DNA of 64,000 nucleotides, taken from assembly GCF_900099785.1 (NCBI RefSeq), contig NZ_FNDS01000008.1, forward strand, positions 124,001 to 188,000. Reading direction: 5' to 3'. Source of the stretch: Pseudomonas panipatensis (lineage in GTDB: Bacteria; Pseudomonadota; Gammaproteobacteria; Pseudomonadales; Pseudomonadaceae). Numbering within the stretch: the stretch's first letter is position 1; every line of letters begins with the position of its first letter. The position numbers and the translations under genes are program-made. The notes below the pieces were generated by a model. It saw only the letters and a program-made list of their open reading frames with translations. It ran no database searches and was not told where the DNA came from. Positions 44,322 through 53,680 of this stretch are shown here, in pieces.

Positions 44322-45227
44322 TCAGCCCTTGCCCTGGGTGCGGACCAGGTGGGGGCCGTTGTTCTTTTCCAGGTATTCGATGATCACCCCGGCGATGTCC
44401 TTGCCGGTGGTGGTCTCGATGCCTTCCAGGCCTGGCGAGGAGTTCACCTCCATCACCAGCGGGCCGTGGTTGGAACGCAGGATGTCCACCCCGGCGACCT
44501 TCAGGCCCATGATCCGGGCGGCGCGGATGGCGGTCATGCGCTCTTCCGGGGTGATCTTGATCAGGCTGGCGTTGCCGCCGCGATGCAGGTTGGAGCGAAA
44601 CTCTCCCGGCGCGGCCTGGCGTTTCATCGCGGCGATGACCTTGTCGCCGACCACGAAACAGCGGATGTCGGCGCCGCCGGCTTCCTTGATGTACTCCTGC
44701 ACCATGATGTTGTGCTTGAGTCCCATGAAGGCTTCCAGTACCGACTCGGCGGCTTTCTGCGTCTCCGCCAGCACGACCCCGACACCCTGGGTGCCCTCCA
44801 GCAACTTGATCACCAGCGGCGCGCCACCGACCATCTGGATCAGGTCGGGCACATCGTCCGGGGAGTGCGCGAAACCGGTGATCGGCAGGCCGATGCCCTT
44901 GCGCGAGAGCAGTTGCAGCGAGCGCAGTTTGTCCCGTGAGCGGGCGATGGCCACCGACTCGTTGAGCGGGAACACGCCCATCATCTCGAACTGGCGCAGC
45001 ACCGCGCAGCCATAGAAGGTCACCGAGGCGCCGATGCGCGGAATCACCGCGTCGAAGCCTTCCAGCGGTTGGCCGCGGTAGTGGATCTGCGGCTTGTGGC
45101 TGGCGATGTTCATGTAGGCGCGCAGGGTGTCGATCACCACCATCTCATGCCCGCGTTGTTGTCCGGCCTCCACCAGCCGACGGGTGGAATACAGACGCGG
45201 ATTGCGCGACAGCACGGCAATTTTCAT
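44322..45227 (-). CDS. rimK: Ribosomal protein S6 modification enzyme RimK
   Basis: A 301-residue ATP-grasp ligase adding glutamates to the C terminus of ribosomal protein S6. ATP-grasp landmarks: [17 protein letters not shown] (about 138), [18 protein letters not shown] (about 178), the basic [11 protein letters not shown] (about 208) and metal site [14 protein letters not shown] (about 256). The start ATG at 45227 overlaps the rimB stop in an ATGA, so translation is coupled. In P. fluorescens the rimABK operon remodels ribosomes and affects motility and plant association; a rimA-like gene is not visible here. Confidence 0.95.
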   Translation of the reverse strand: MKIAVLSRNPRLYSTRRLVEAGQQRGHEMVVIDTLRAYMNIASHKPQIHYRGQPLEGFDAVIPRIGASVTFYGCAVLRQFEMMGVFPLNESVAIARSRDKLRSLQLLSRKGIGLPITGFAHSPDDVPDLIQMVGGAPLVIKLLEGTQGVGVVLAETQKAAESVLEAFMGLKHNIMVQEYIKEAGGADIRCFVVGDKVIAAMKRQAAPGEFRSNLHRGGNASLIKITPEERMTAIRAARIMGLKVAGVDILRSNHGPLVMEVNSSPGLEGIETTTGKDIAGVIIEYLEKNNGPHLVRTQGKG

Positions 45228-45727
45228 TGAGCACCTGAGAGCGGGGCGGTAACCATGATGAGGGGTTTGTCCTGGACATAGGCTTGCGCCGGGTTGACCA
45301 CCAGTTGGCCCTGGATCAACGCCTTGGAGCCGAGCAGGACGCGATAGCGCATGGTCTTGCGGCAGGCCAGGGTGAACTCCACCGGCCAGGCACGGTCGCC
45401 GAGGGCCAGGGTGGTGCGGATCACATAGCGGGTCTGGCTCTGGCCGTTGGAGCTTTTGATGGTCTTCATCGTCACCAGCGGCGCTTCGCAGCGGTGGCGG
45501 CGCTGTACCTGGGTGCCGAGGTGGGCGGTGAAGCGCACCCAGTCGCGGCCGTCGCGATGGAAGGTGACGATATCGCTGGCATGCAGGCTGGAAGTGCTGG
45601 CGCCGGTGTCGATTTTCGCGCGCAGGCCGACCATGCCCAGTTCGGGAAGGGCAATCCACTCGCGCAGGCCGATCACGGAGAGGTGGTCGAAGGTTTTCAA
45701 GGCTGGCTTCCCAGGAGTTTGCCGCAT
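45224..45727 (-). CDS. rimB: Retropepsin-like protease RimB (ATP-dependent zinc protease family)
   Basis: A protein of about 167 residues with a pepsin/retropepsin-like fold: [14 protein letters not shown] (about residue 40) holds the aspartic protease DTGAS motif, and the flap region [15 protein letters not shown] (about 131) matches the family. RimB processes or tunes the poly-glutamate tail added by RimK. Start uncertain: the ATG at 45727 has no ribosome site, while a TTG at 45700 ([11 protein letters not shown]) has GGGAAG 6 nt upstream and gives a 158-residue protein. The stop overlaps the rimK start. Confidence 0.85.
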   Translation of the reverse strand: MRQTPGKPALKTFDHLSVIGLREWIALPELGMVGLRAKIDTGASTSSLHASDIVTFHRDGRDWVRFTAHLGTQVQRRHRCEAPLVTMKTIKSSNGQSQTRYVIRTTLALGDRAWPVEFTLACRKTMRYRVLLGSKALIQGQLVVNPAQAYVQDKPLIMVTAPLSGAQ

Positions 45728-45818
45728 TCTAGCAGGGCCGTTGGCGCCCGCCAGGGGCCTGCCGGGAACGTCGTGCCGAGGGTAGACTGCCAAGGTTGCA
45801 GAGGTAGGAAGACAGGCC

Positions 45819-46211
45819 GTGAGCGAGAAAGACGACGACAAGGTACGCCTGGACAAGTGGCTGTGGGCGGCGCGTTTCTATAAGACCCGCGCGCTGGCCA
45901 AGGAAGCCATCGAGGGCGGCAAGGTGCATTGCCGGGGCGAGCGCTGCAAGCCGGGCAAGGAGCCGAAGATCGGCGAGGAATACGTGCTGCGCACCGGTTT
46001 CGACGAGCGCACCGTGGTGGTCAAGGCGCTGTCCGTGGTGCGTCGTGGCGCGCCCGAGGCGCAGCAGCTCTATGAGGAAACCGCCGACAGCCTGAAGCGT
46101 CGCGAAGAAGCCGCCGCGCTGCGCAAGGCTGGCGCCCTCGGCCTGCAGACCGATGGTCGGCCGAGCAAGAAACAGCGTCGCCAGTTGCAGCACTTCCGCG
46201 ACTGGGAGTGA
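45819..46211 (+). CDS. hslR: Ribosome-associated heat shock protein 15 (Hsp15)
   Basis: A 130-residue S4-domain RNA-binding protein that binds free 50S subunits carrying a blocked nascent chain and helps recycle them after heat shock. The S4 domain (about residues 9-68) begins VRLDKWLWAARFYKTRALAKEAIEGGKV. The C-terminal tail is basic (RPSKKQRRQL), as in E. coli Hsp15. The start codon is GTG at 45819 with GGAAG 6 nt upstream. Divergent from rimB-rimK. In many gamma-proteobacteria it is near hslO, as here. Confidence 0.95.
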   Translation: MSEKDDDKVRLDKWLWAARFYKTRALAKEAIEGGKVHCRGERCKPGKEPKIGEEYVLRTGFDERTVVVKALSVVRRGAPEAQQLYEETADSLKRREEAAALRKAGALGLQTDGRPSKKQRRQLQHFRDWE

Positions 46212-46283
46212 GGCGCTGGGACGCCTCCCGCGTCGACCAGGAGCGGCTCGCCCTGCGAGCGCGCTCCTCCAGCCCATGGCGAA

Positions 46284-47084
46284 TCAGGCGGCGATCACGC
46301 TCAGCTTGTTCAGCAGCGGGATTTTCACCAGCAGACGGAACAGCGGATCGCTGAGGCGCACCAGGGCGTTGCTGGCCCAGGCGGCGAACGGCGTGAAGCA
46401 GCTCCAGGCCAGCGCCAGCAGGGCCATCTGTACGCCACCTATATAGTCGTCCTGCCCCCAATGGGCGCCGGCGACCAGACGCGGCAGCATGAACAGCAGG
46501 GCCAGGCCCCAGATCACCAGCCATTGCAGGGCGTTGCGGGCGAACAGGGTGAGGAAGAGCGCCCAGATCAGCAGCACCGAGGCATGGTCGCCGGGGAAGC
46601 TGCGCGCGGACTGGTCCTTGATCTCGAACAGACTGTTGTCCCAGCTCGGGAAGTAGCTGGCCAGGTGTACGGCTCCCTGGGCGACGGTCGAGATGCTGTC
46701 GTGCTGCCAGTCCAGGTGTCGGGCCAGCTTGGCGTAGAGCACGCGGACCACCACCAGCAGGATCAGCGTGGCGATGAAGCCGAAGGTCGCGGCGCGCGCC
46801 TGGGCGGCCTTGAACACCCAGTCGCCGCGAATCAGCAGGCAGAGCAGGATCACCCCGACCAGGGCGTCGAACGGCCGGGTGCTGGCCACGGCCCAGATGC
46901 CACGCCAGGTCTCGTTGCTCGCCAGTGGCGCGTTCAGGGCCTGGAACAGGCTGAAGTCGAAGAGATCCATCGCCGCGCGGCTGGGAGCCCAAAGCCAGAG
47001 CAGCAGCAGGGCCAGGGCCAGTAGATGACAGGCGATGAATGGTCGCCAGGACCAGGTGGCTTGGAACGGAGAGCCTTTCTCCAT
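46284..47084 (-). CDS. PAP2-superfamily membrane phosphatase
   Basis: A 266-residue inner-membrane protein with about six helices. Two PAP2 motifs are visible: RSFPGDHAS (about 162, the SGH-like motif II with His) and RLVAGAHWGQDD (about 203, motif III with His and Asp). Motif I is not clear. Members dephosphorylate undecaprenyl-pyrophosphate, phosphatidic acid or lipid A phosphates; the substrate is not assignable. Start at ATG 47084 (MEKGSPF) after an AAAAGGGG site; longer in-frame starts exist at 47105 and 47204 but the last overlaps hslO. Confidence 0.85.
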   Translation of the reverse strand: MEKGSPFQATWSWRPFIACHLLALALLLLWLWAPSRAAMDLFDFSLFQALNAPLASNETWRGIWAVASTRPFDALVGVILLCLLIRGDWVFKAAQARAATFGFIATLILLVVVRVLYAKLARHLDWQHDSISTVAQGAVHLASYFPSWDNSLFEIKDQSARSFPGDHASVLLIWALFLTLFARNALQWLVIWGLALLFMLPRLVAGAHWGQDDYIGGVQMALLALAWSCFTPFAAWASNALVRLSDPLFRLLVKIPLLNKLSVIAA

Positions 47085-47202
47085 AAAATCGATACCCCTT
47101 TTCATGCAGCCCCAGGTGCGGGCTGGTGTTGCAAAGCGCGCTTTATAGGCCTTTGCCATCGGCTTGTCATTCCCTTCTGCTATCGCCAGCGTTGTGCCCA
47201 GC

Positions 47203-48096
47203 ATGTCCCAGATCGATCAAAGTCAGCGTTTCCTTTTCGACAACACCGATGTTCGCGGTGAGATGGTGGCGCTCGAACGCAGCTTCGCCGAGGTACTGGC
47301 CAAGCATCCCTATCCGCAGCCGGTCGCCCAATTGCTTGGCGAGATGCTCGCCGCCGCGGCGCTGCTCTGCGGCACCTTGAAGTTCGAGGGTCTGCTGGTG
47401 CTGCAGGCGCGCTCCAGCGGCGCCGTGCCGCTGTTGATGGTCGAGTGCTCCAGTGAGCGTGAAGTGCGCGGCCTGGCGCGTTACGACGGCGAGCGGATCG
47501 GTGAAGACGCCGGCCTGCGCGAACTGATGCCCGATGGCGTGCTGACCCTGACGGTGGACCCGAAGAACGGCCAGCGTTACCAGGGCATCGTGCCGCTGGA
47601 GGGGGTGAACCTCGCGGAATGCCTGTCCGGCTACTTCGCCACTTCCGAGCAATTGCCTACGCGTTTCTGGCTCAATGCCGACAGCCGGCACGCCCGTGGC
47701 CTACTGTTGCAGCAGCTGCCGGCCGACCGTCTGAAAGACACCGAAGCCCGCGAAGCCAGTTGGCAGCATGTCACCACCCTGGCCGATACCCTGACCGCCG
47801 AAGAACTGCTCGGCCTGGATAACCAGACCCTGCTGCACCGCCTCTATCACGAAGAGGACCTGCGCCTGTTCGAGCCGCAGCCGCTGGTGTTCCGTTGCAG
47901 TTGCTCGCGCGAGCGCTCGGCCAATGCCCTGGTCAGCCTGGGCCACGAGGATGCCGAACGCCTGCTCGGCGAGCTGGGTGGCGAGATCACCGTCGACTGC
48001 CAGTTCTGCAACCAGCGCTACCGTTTCGACGGCAGTGATATCGCCCAGTTGTTCGCTGGCGGCGGCAGCGCCGCGCCGTCAGAAACCCGCCATTGA
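47203..48096 (+). CDS. hslO: Redox-regulated chaperone Hsp33
   Basis: A 297-residue Hsp33. The N-terminal substrate-binding domain (about 1-180) is followed by a linker and the C-terminal zinc switch with the CxC (RCSCSRER, about 233) and CxxC ([10 protein letters not shown], about 266) cysteines. Oxidation releases zinc and turns on holdase activity. Start at ATG 47203 ([12 protein letters not shown]), 118 bp from the divergent PAP2 gene. Close to pckA downstream, a conserved Pseudomonas order. Confidence 0.95.
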   Translation: MSQIDQSQRFLFDNTDVRGEMVALERSFAEVLAKHPYPQPVAQLLGEMLAAAALLCGTLKFEGLLVLQARSSGAVPLLMVECSSEREVRGLARYDGERIGEDAGLRELMPDGVLTLTVDPKNGQRYQGIVPLEGVNLAECLSGYFATSEQLPTRFWLNADSRHARGLLLQQLPADRLKDTEAREASWQHVTTLADTLTAEELLGLDNQTLLHRLYHEEDLRLFEPQPLVFRCSCSRERSANALVSLGHEDAERLLGELGGEITVDCQFCNQRYRFDGSDIAQLFAGGGSAAPSETRH

Positions 48097-48174
48097 TCGC
48101 CGTTACAGGGGCGATAGCCGAACGCTTGGCGCTATCAGTGGATCAGAGGCTGCACCTGAACTGACCTTTTCTGG

Positions 48175-48260
48175 CATAATCCCGCGACTTTTTTCCGCGG
48201 TAGTGGGAATTAGAAGTCACTACGCAATGTTTGGAGGACTCGGCCTCTGGCCGACGGGGA
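48175..48260 (+). promoter_or_regulatory. pckA promoter and structured leader
   Basis: CATAAT at 48175-48180 is a likely -10. The following leader contains two stems: CCGCG (48182) with CGCGG (48196), and GTAGTG (48200) with CACTAC (48218). GGAGG at 48233-48237 lies 28 nt before the start, but the hairpin TCGGCC-TCT-GGCCGA (48240-48254) would bring it to about 13 nt; GGGGA (48256-48260) is an alternative ribosome site. An in-frame ATG at 48227 would add 13 residues. Confidence 0.45.
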
Positions 48261-48265
48261 CCCAC

Positions 48266-49807
48266 ATGACGCAAGCCAATAAAGCCGTGTACACCGATAT
48301 CAGCGTTGCCCAACTGGTCGAAGAAGCCATTCGCCGCGGCGAAGGCCGACTGGCCGACAACGGCTCGCTGGTGGTGGAAACCGGCCACCGCACCGGCCGC
48401 TCGCCTATCGATCGCTACATCGTCGAAGAGCCCGGCAGCAAGGACTCCATTGCCTGGGGCGCCATCAACCGCCCGTTCCCGGCCGACAAGTTCGATGCCC
48501 TCTGGGATCGCGTCATTGCCTTCAACAACGCCCAGGAACACTTCGTTTCCCACGTTCATGTAGGCTCCGCCGCCGATCACTACCTGCCGGTCAAGATGAT
48601 CACCGCTACCGCCTGGCAGAACCTGTTCGGCCGCGCCCTGTTCATCAACCCGGAACAGTACAACCCGGCCGGCCGCGGCGAGTGGCAGGTCCTCAACGTC
48701 GCCAACTTCGAGTGCGTGCCCGAGCGTGACGGCACCAACTCCGATGGCTGCGTGATCCTCAATTTCGCCGAGAAGAAGGTGCTGATCGCCGGCATGCGCT
48801 ACGCCGGTGAAATGAAGAAGGCCATGTTCTCCGTGCAGAACTACCTGCTGCCGGAAAAAGACGTGCTGCCGATGCACTGCGCCGCCAACATCGGCGAGCA
48901 GGGCGACGTGACCCTGTTCTTCGGCCTGTCCGGCACCGGCAAGACCACCCTGTCCGCCGACGAAAGCCGTTACCTGATCGGTGACGACGAACACGGCTGG
49001 GGCGAGGGCGTGGTGTTCAACATCGAAGGCGGTTGCTATGCCAAGTGCATCGACCTCTCCGAGAAGAACGAACCGGTGATCTGGAAAGCCATCAAGTTCG
49101 GCGCGGTGCTGGAAAACGTGGTGCTCGACGAAGCGCGCACCCCGGACTACGCCGATGACCGCCTGACCCAGAACTCCCGCGCTGCCTACCCGCTGGAGCA
49201 CGTCGAGAAGCGTTCCGAGAAGAACCTCGGCGGCGAGCCCAACGCCGTGATCTTCCTGACCTGCGACCTGACCGGTGTGTTGCCGCCCGTGTCGATCCTG
49301 AACAACGAGCAGGCTGCCTACCACTTCCTGTCCGGCTACACCGCGCTGGTCGGCTCCACCGAAATGGGTTCCGGCGGCGGCATCAAGTCGACCTTCTCCA
49401 CCTGCTTCGGCGCGCCCTTCTTCCCGCGTCCGGCCGGTGTCTACGCCGAGCTGCTGATCAAGCGCATCAAGGCCTTCGGTTCCAAGGTCTACCTGGTCAA
49501 CACCGGCTGGACCGGCGGTGGCTACGGCGTCGGCAAGCGTTTCAACATCCCGACCACCCGTGGCGTGATCGCTGCCATCCAGAGTGGCGCGCTGGTCGGT
49601 GTCGAAACTGAGCACCTGCCGATCATCAACCTGGACGTGCCCAAGGCCGTTCCGGGCGTCGAGACCAACCTGCTCAACCCGCGCAACACCTGGGCTGACA
49701 AGGCTGCCTACGACGAAGCCGCCAAGGGCCTGGCCGCCAAGTTCATCGACAACTTCAAGAAGTTCGACGTGAGCGACGCCATCAAGAACGCCGGCCCGCA
49801 GCTCTAA
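48266..49807 (+). CDS. pckA: Phosphoenolpyruvate carboxykinase (ATP)
   Basis: A 513-residue ATP-type PEPCK that decarboxylates and phosphorylates oxaloacetate to PEP, the entry of gluconeogenesis, needed for growth on organic acids. The kinase-1 loop [11 protein letters not shown] is near 220-230, kinase-2 and metal residues in [22 protein letters not shown] (about 249), and substrate motif [11 protein letters not shown] (about 45). The length from ATG 48266 ([11 protein letters not shown]) equals the usual Pseudomonas protein. Codon use is strongly optimised (few rare codons), in line with high expression. A strong terminator follows. Confidence 0.97.
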   Translation: MTQANKAVYTDISVAQLVEEAIRRGEGRLADNGSLVVETGHRTGRSPIDRYIVEEPGSKDSIAWGAINRPFPADKFDALWDRVIAFNNAQEHFVSHVHVGSAADHYLPVKMITATAWQNLFGRALFINPEQYNPAGRGEWQVLNVANFECVPERDGTNSDGCVILNFAEKKVLIAGMRYAGEMKKAMFSVQNYLLPEKDVLPMHCAANIGEQGDVTLFFGLSGTGKTTLSADESRYLIGDDEHGWGEGVVFNIEGGCYAKCIDLSEKNEPVIWKAIKFGAVLENVVLDEARTPDYADDRLTQNSRAAYPLEHVEKRSEKNLGGEPNAVIFLTCDLTGVLPPVSILNNEQAAYHFLSGYTALVGSTEMGSGGGIKSTFSTCFGAPFFPRPAGVYAELLIKRIKAFGSKVYLVNTGWTGGGYGVGKRFNIPTTRGVIAAIQSGALVGVETEHLPIINLDVPKAVPGVETNLLNPRNTWADKAAYDEAAKGLAAKFIDNFKKFDVSDAIKNAGPQL

Positions 49808-49822
49808 GCGCGCGCGTTCCCG

Positions 49823-49856
49823 GAAAAAGCCGCCTTTTGGCGGCTTTTTCTTTTTT
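49823..49856 (+). terminator. Strong intrinsic terminator after pckA
   Basis: 12-bp stem GAAAAAGCCGCC / GGCGGCTTTTTC with loop TTTT, followed by T6. Confidence 0.96.
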
Positions 49857-49903
49857 GGCTGTCTGATGCTCCTGGCTTGTGTGTGAAGGTCGGCGGAAAG
49901 CTA

Positions 49904-49917
49904 AGAGAAATTTCTCT
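49904..49917. promoter_or_regulatory. AT-rich palindrome upstream of recQ-like gene
   Basis: AGAGAAATTTCTCT is a perfect 14-bp palindrome in an AT-rich patch (about 49895-49985) of otherwise GC-rich DNA, 77 bp before the helicase start. It may be a repressor operator; no cognate regulator gene is nearby. Confidence 0.4.
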
Positions 49918-49993
49918 CACATAGCTGGAAAATTCCCACAAAGCTCTCCCCTAGGATGAAAAGTCCGTCAATGGTGAGAAAAGGAGAGCCTCC

Positions 49994-51949
49994 ATGCTCG
50001 ATTCCCTCGAACGCACCTTCGGATTCCGGGCCTTCCGGCCCGGTCAGGAAGCAACGGTTTCGGCGGTGTTGTCCGGCCGTTCGGTGGCGGCGATCTTTCC
50101 CACCGGCTCCGGCAAATCGCTTTGCTATCAGTTGCCGGCCGTGCTGCTGCCGCATCTGACCCTGGTGGTTTCACCGCTGCTGGCGCTGATGCAGGACCAA
50201 CTGGCCTTCCTTGCCGCTCGCGGCATTCCCGCGGCCAGCATCGACTCGACGCAGAGCCGTGAGCAGGTGCAGGCGACCATGGCGCGCGCCAAGTCCGGCG
50301 AACTCAAGATCCTGATGATTTCGGTGGAGCGCCTGAAGAACGAGCGCTTTCGCCACTTCATCGGCCAGGTGCCGATCTCGTTGCTGGTGGTGGATGAGGC
50401 CCATTGCATTTCCGAGTGGGGGCACAACTTCCGCCCCGATTACCTGAAGCTGCCGGACTATCAGAAGCAATTCGGTATTCCCCAGGTACTCTTGCTCACC
50501 GCCACGGCAACGCCGGCGGTGATCGCCGATATGCGCGAGAAGTTCGCCATCGCCGCCGCCGACGTCATTACCACCGGCTTCTATCGGGCAAACCTGAACC
50601 TGCAGGTGGAGCCCGTCAGCGGAACGGCCAGAACCGCCCGCCTGGTCGAGTGGCTAGGCGCGCGCGCAGGGCAGCCCAGCATCGTCTACGTGACCCAGCA
50701 GAAGACCGCCGAGGAATTGGCCGCGCAGCTTTGCGGGCACGGCATTCCCGCCAGCGCCTACCATGCCGGCATGGACTACGCCGACCGCGAACGGGTGCAG
50801 CGGCGCTTCATGGCCGGCACGCTGAACTGTATCGTCGCCACCATCGCGTTCGGCATGGGCATCGACAAGAGCGATATCCGCAACGTCGTGCACTTCGACC
50901 TGCCCAAGTCGATCGAGAACTACAGCCAGGAAATCGGCCGCGCCGGGCGTGATGGCCAGCCCTCGGATTGTCTGGTACTGGCCAACCGCGACAGCCTCAG
51001 TGTGTTGGAGAACTTCGTTTATGGGGATACCCCCGAGCGCGAGGGCATCCAGTGCGTGTTGCAGGAGATCGCCAGTGCTCGCGAAGGGCAGTGGGAGCTG
51101 ATGCTTTCCTCGCTGTCGGAGCGCTCCAACATCCGTCCCCTGCCTCTCAAGACCCTGCTGGTGCAACTGCAGTTGCGCGGCATCATCGTCCCGCGGCACA
51201 GCTATTTCGCCGAGTACCGCTTCAAGACCCTGGTGGACGTTCAGGAGTTGCTCGGCCACTTCGACGGCGAGCGCCGGGCGTTCGTCGAAGCCATTCTCAC
51301 CACCTCGCCGCGCGCCCGTACCTGGTCGACCCTGGACTTCGCCGCCCTCTACGAGCGCCACGGAGCCGAGCGCGGGCGAGTGGTCAGGGCGCTGGAGTAC
51401 TTGCAGGAACGTGGCTGGATCGAGCTGGAAAGCCAGCAGATGACCGAAGTCTACGGCGTGCTCGATGCCGGCTTCGACCTCGATGCGCTGTGCGAAGCGC
51501 TGTATCGCTACTTCAAGCGCCAGGAGGGCAGCGAGATCGCGCGGATCGGCGCCATGCTCGCCTTGTTCGCCAGTGACGAATGCCTGAGCCGGCGTCTGGC
51601 GCGCTACTTTGGCGACGAGCGCGCGCCCGAGCACTGTGGACATTGCTCGGTGTGTCGCGGCCAGGTCGCCCGCCTGCCGGAACCGCCGGCGTTGCCGACA
51701 CTGGCCGGGCAGGCGCTTCGGACCCGCTGCGGCGCCTTCCTCGACAAGTACCAGGCTGCCAGGGGCGTACCGCCCAGCGCCGACTGCGTGACCCGTTTCC
51801 TCTGTGGTATCGGCATGCCGTTCTTCACCCGCCTGCGCGCCCGCACCCTGCCGGGCTTCGCCGCGCTCGAGCGGTATTCCTACGAGCAGGTCTACGCCTG
51901 GATCGAGTGGCAACTGCCGGCCGGGGACGAAGGGGCTCACCCATCCTAG
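49994..51949 (+). CDS. RecQ-family ATP-dependent DNA helicase, no HRDC domain
   Basis: A 651-residue superfamily 2 helicase. Motif I PTGSGKS (36-42), DEAH box VVDEAHCISEWGHNFRPDY (134-152, the RecQ signature), motif III LLTATATP, motif V IVATIAFGMGIDKSDIR and motif VI QEIGRAGRDGQ are all intact. The RecQ-Ct zinc site CLSRRLARYFG.....CGHCSVC (about 530-552) and winged-helix segment follow. The last 90 residues end with a short helical domain (FTRLRARTLPGF...YSYEQVYAWIEWQL), not a recognisable HRDC. It is a candidate second RecQ besides the housekeeping gene expected elsewhere. GGAGAG lies 6-7 nt before the ATG. Position between pckA and a monooxygenase looks accessory. Confidence 0.9.
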   Translation: MLDSLERTFGFRAFRPGQEATVSAVLSGRSVAAIFPTGSGKSLCYQLPAVLLPHLTLVVSPLLALMQDQLAFLAARGIPAASIDSTQSREQVQATMARAKSGELKILMISVERLKNERFRHFIGQVPISLLVVDEAHCISEWGHNFRPDYLKLPDYQKQFGIPQVLLLTATATPAVIADMREKFAIAAADVITTGFYRANLNLQVEPVSGTARTARLVEWLGARAGQPSIVYVTQQKTAEELAAQLCGHGIPASAYHAGMDYADRERVQRRFMAGTLNCIVATIAFGMGIDKSDIRNVVHFDLPKSIENYSQEIGRAGRDGQPSDCLVLANRDSLSVLENFVYGDTPEREGIQCVLQEIASAREGQWELMLSSLSERSNIRPLPLKTLLVQLQLRGIIVPRHSYFAEYRFKTLVDVQELLGHFDGERRAFVEAILTTSPRARTWSTLDFAALYERHGAERGRVVRALEYLQERGWIELESQQMTEVYGVLDAGFDLDALCEALYRYFKRQEGSEIARIGAMLALFASDECLSRRLARYFGDERAPEHCGHCSVCRGQVARLPEPPALPTLAGQALRTRCGAFLDKYQAARGVPPSADCVTRFLCGIGMPFFTRLRARTLPGFAALERYSYEQVYAWIEWQLPAGDEGAHPS

Positions 51950-52046
51950 GGTGGGGCGTTCCTGGCGGGCGTCCCTTGTAGGGTGTGGGTAGGAATTCCC
52001 TCCTAGACTCAACCAGGCAGCCCTGTCTGCCGGCCGAGGAGCCCCC

Positions 52047-53543
52047 ATGTCCGTCGAGCACCTGGATGTACTGATCGTTGGCGCCGGCCTGTCCGGCGTC
52101 GGCGCCGCCTACCATCTGATGAAGCACTGCCCGGGCAAGACTTTCGCCCTGCTCGAGGGACGCGAGGCGATGGGCGGCACCTGGGACCTGTTCCGCTATC
52201 CGGGCATTCGCTCCGATTCGGACATGTACACCCTGGGCTACAACTTCAAACCCTGGAGCGACCCCAAGGCCATCGCCGACGGCCCGTCGATCCGCCGCTA
52301 TATCGTCGAGACCGCGCGGGAAAACGGCATCGACCAGAAGATCCGCTACCGCCATCGGCTGCTCAAGGCCGACTGGTGCAGCGACAGTGCGCGCTGGCAG
52401 CTCAGCGTACAGCGTGGCGACGATCCCGAGCCGCTTCGCATGAGCGCGCAGTTCCTCTTCATGTGCACCGGCTACTACCGCTACGAGGCCGGCTACACCC
52501 CGGAATTCAAAGGCCGCGAAGAGTTCAAGGGGCCGGTCATCCACCCGCAACTGTGGCCGCAGGACCTCGACTACGCCGACAAGCGCATCCTGGTCATCGG
52601 CAGCGGCGCCACCGCCGTCACCCTGGTGCCTGCGCTGACCGACAAGGCGCGTCACGTCAGCATGCTGCAGCGCTCGCCGTCCTACGTGATCAGCCTGCCG
52701 CAGAAAGACCCCCTAACGAATTTCCTGCGGCGCTTCCTCCCCGAGTCCTGGGTCTATCGCCAGGCGCGGGCGCGCAACGTGACCATGCAGATGATCTTCT
52801 TCCAGCTCTCCAAGATATTCCCCGGCCTGGTGCGCAAGGCGCTGCTGGGGCTGGTCCGCCGCCAGCTCGGCGAGGGCTTCGACATGCGTCACTTCAGCCC
52901 GCGCTACAAGCCCTGGGACGAGCGCGTCTGCTGCGTCCCCGACGGCGATCTGTTCAAGGCGCTGCGCCAGGGCAAGGCCTCGGTTGTCACCGAGCACATC
53001 GACAGCTTCTGCGACAAAGGCATTCGTCTGAAGTCCGGCGAGGTGCTCGAAGCCGATATCATCGTCACCGCCACCGGGCTAGATCTGCAGATGTTCGGCG
53101 GCGCCGAGCTGTCCGTGGATGGCCGGCCGTTCCAGATCAACCAGAGCATGGGCTACCGCGGCATCATGCTCCGCGACCTGCCCAACCTGGCCGCGGTGAT
53201 CGGCTACACCAACGCCAGTTGGACGCTCAAGGCCGACCTGTCCAGCGAGTACTTCTGCCGCCTGATCAAGCACATGGATGCCATCGGCATGCGCCAGTGC
53301 ACGCCGCGCAGCCATGCCGAGGTCCAGCCGGAGCCCTTCCTCAACCTCAACTCCGGCTACATCCAGCGCGCCGCCGAGAGGATGCCCAAGCAGGGCGACC
53401 GCATGCCCTGGAAGCTCTACCAGAACTACGCACTGGACCTTTTGCTGCTGCGCCATGGCAAGGTCGAGGACGGCTACCTGGTGTTTTCCTCCGCCAAGCC
53501 CGGCGTCAGCGACAACCCGGCGTTGAACGCGGTCGAGGGTTGA
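52047..53543 (+). CDS. Flavin-containing monooxygenase, Baeyer-Villiger type
   Basis: A 498-residue FAD- and NADPH-dependent class B flavoprotein monooxygenase. FAD Rossmann motif VGAGLSGVG (10-18), the typical GGTWDLFRYPGIRSDSDM (about 43-60), the Baeyer-Villiger fingerprint FKGPVIHPQLWP (160-171, FxGxxxHxxxWP), the NADPH Rossmann motif VIGSGATAV (about 185) and the late ATGLDL motif. Relatives such as EtaA/EthA and alkane or ketone monooxygenases oxidise ketones or sulfides; substrate unknown. CCGAGGAG lies 6 nt before the ATG. The last part FSSAKP is conserved in the EtaA group. Probably a single-gene transcript. Confidence 0.9.
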   Translation: MSVEHLDVLIVGAGLSGVGAAYHLMKHCPGKTFALLEGREAMGGTWDLFRYPGIRSDSDMYTLGYNFKPWSDPKAIADGPSIRRYIVETARENGIDQKIRYRHRLLKADWCSDSARWQLSVQRGDDPEPLRMSAQFLFMCTGYYRYEAGYTPEFKGREEFKGPVIHPQLWPQDLDYADKRILVIGSGATAVTLVPALTDKARHVSMLQRSPSYVISLPQKDPLTNFLRRFLPESWVYRQARARNVTMQMIFFQLSKIFPGLVRKALLGLVRRQLGEGFDMRHFSPRYKPWDERVCCVPDGDLFKALRQGKASVVTEHIDSFCDKGIRLKSGEVLEADIIVTATGLDLQMFGGAELSVDGRPFQINQSMGYRGIMLRDLPNLAAVIGYTNASWTLKADLSSEYFCRLIKHMDAIGMRQCTPRSHAEVQPEPFLNLNSGYIQRAAERMPKQGDRMPWKLYQNYALDLLLLRHGKVEDGYLVFSSAKPGVSDNPALNAVEG

Positions 53544-53558
53544 ACCCCATTGCCTCCG

Positions 53559-53580
53559 GCCGCGTCTGGCGCGGCTTTCT
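53559..53580 (+). terminator. Terminator after the monooxygenase gene
   Basis: Stem GCCGCG / CGCGGC with 5-nt loop, then TTTCTCCTTT. Confidence 0.75.
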
Positions 53581-53680
53581 CCTTTCGATGATTTTCATCA
53601 GGAAAATTGCCTGAAGGCTCTGCGCGGGCGGTTTACCATGGCCGCCATTCGTTACCCAGCCATCCAACAGGAGTCTTTCC

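Noticed and set aside
51950-52046. GGGTGGG-type near-repeats in the recQ to monooxygenase gap as a mobile element end
   Set aside because: Two loosely similar G-rich stretches about 34 bp apart; too short and imperfect to support an element.
53587-53610. GATGATTTTCATC as a Fur box before the nitroreductase
   Set aside because: It covers only part of a 19-bp Fur consensus and the gene has no iron-related context.
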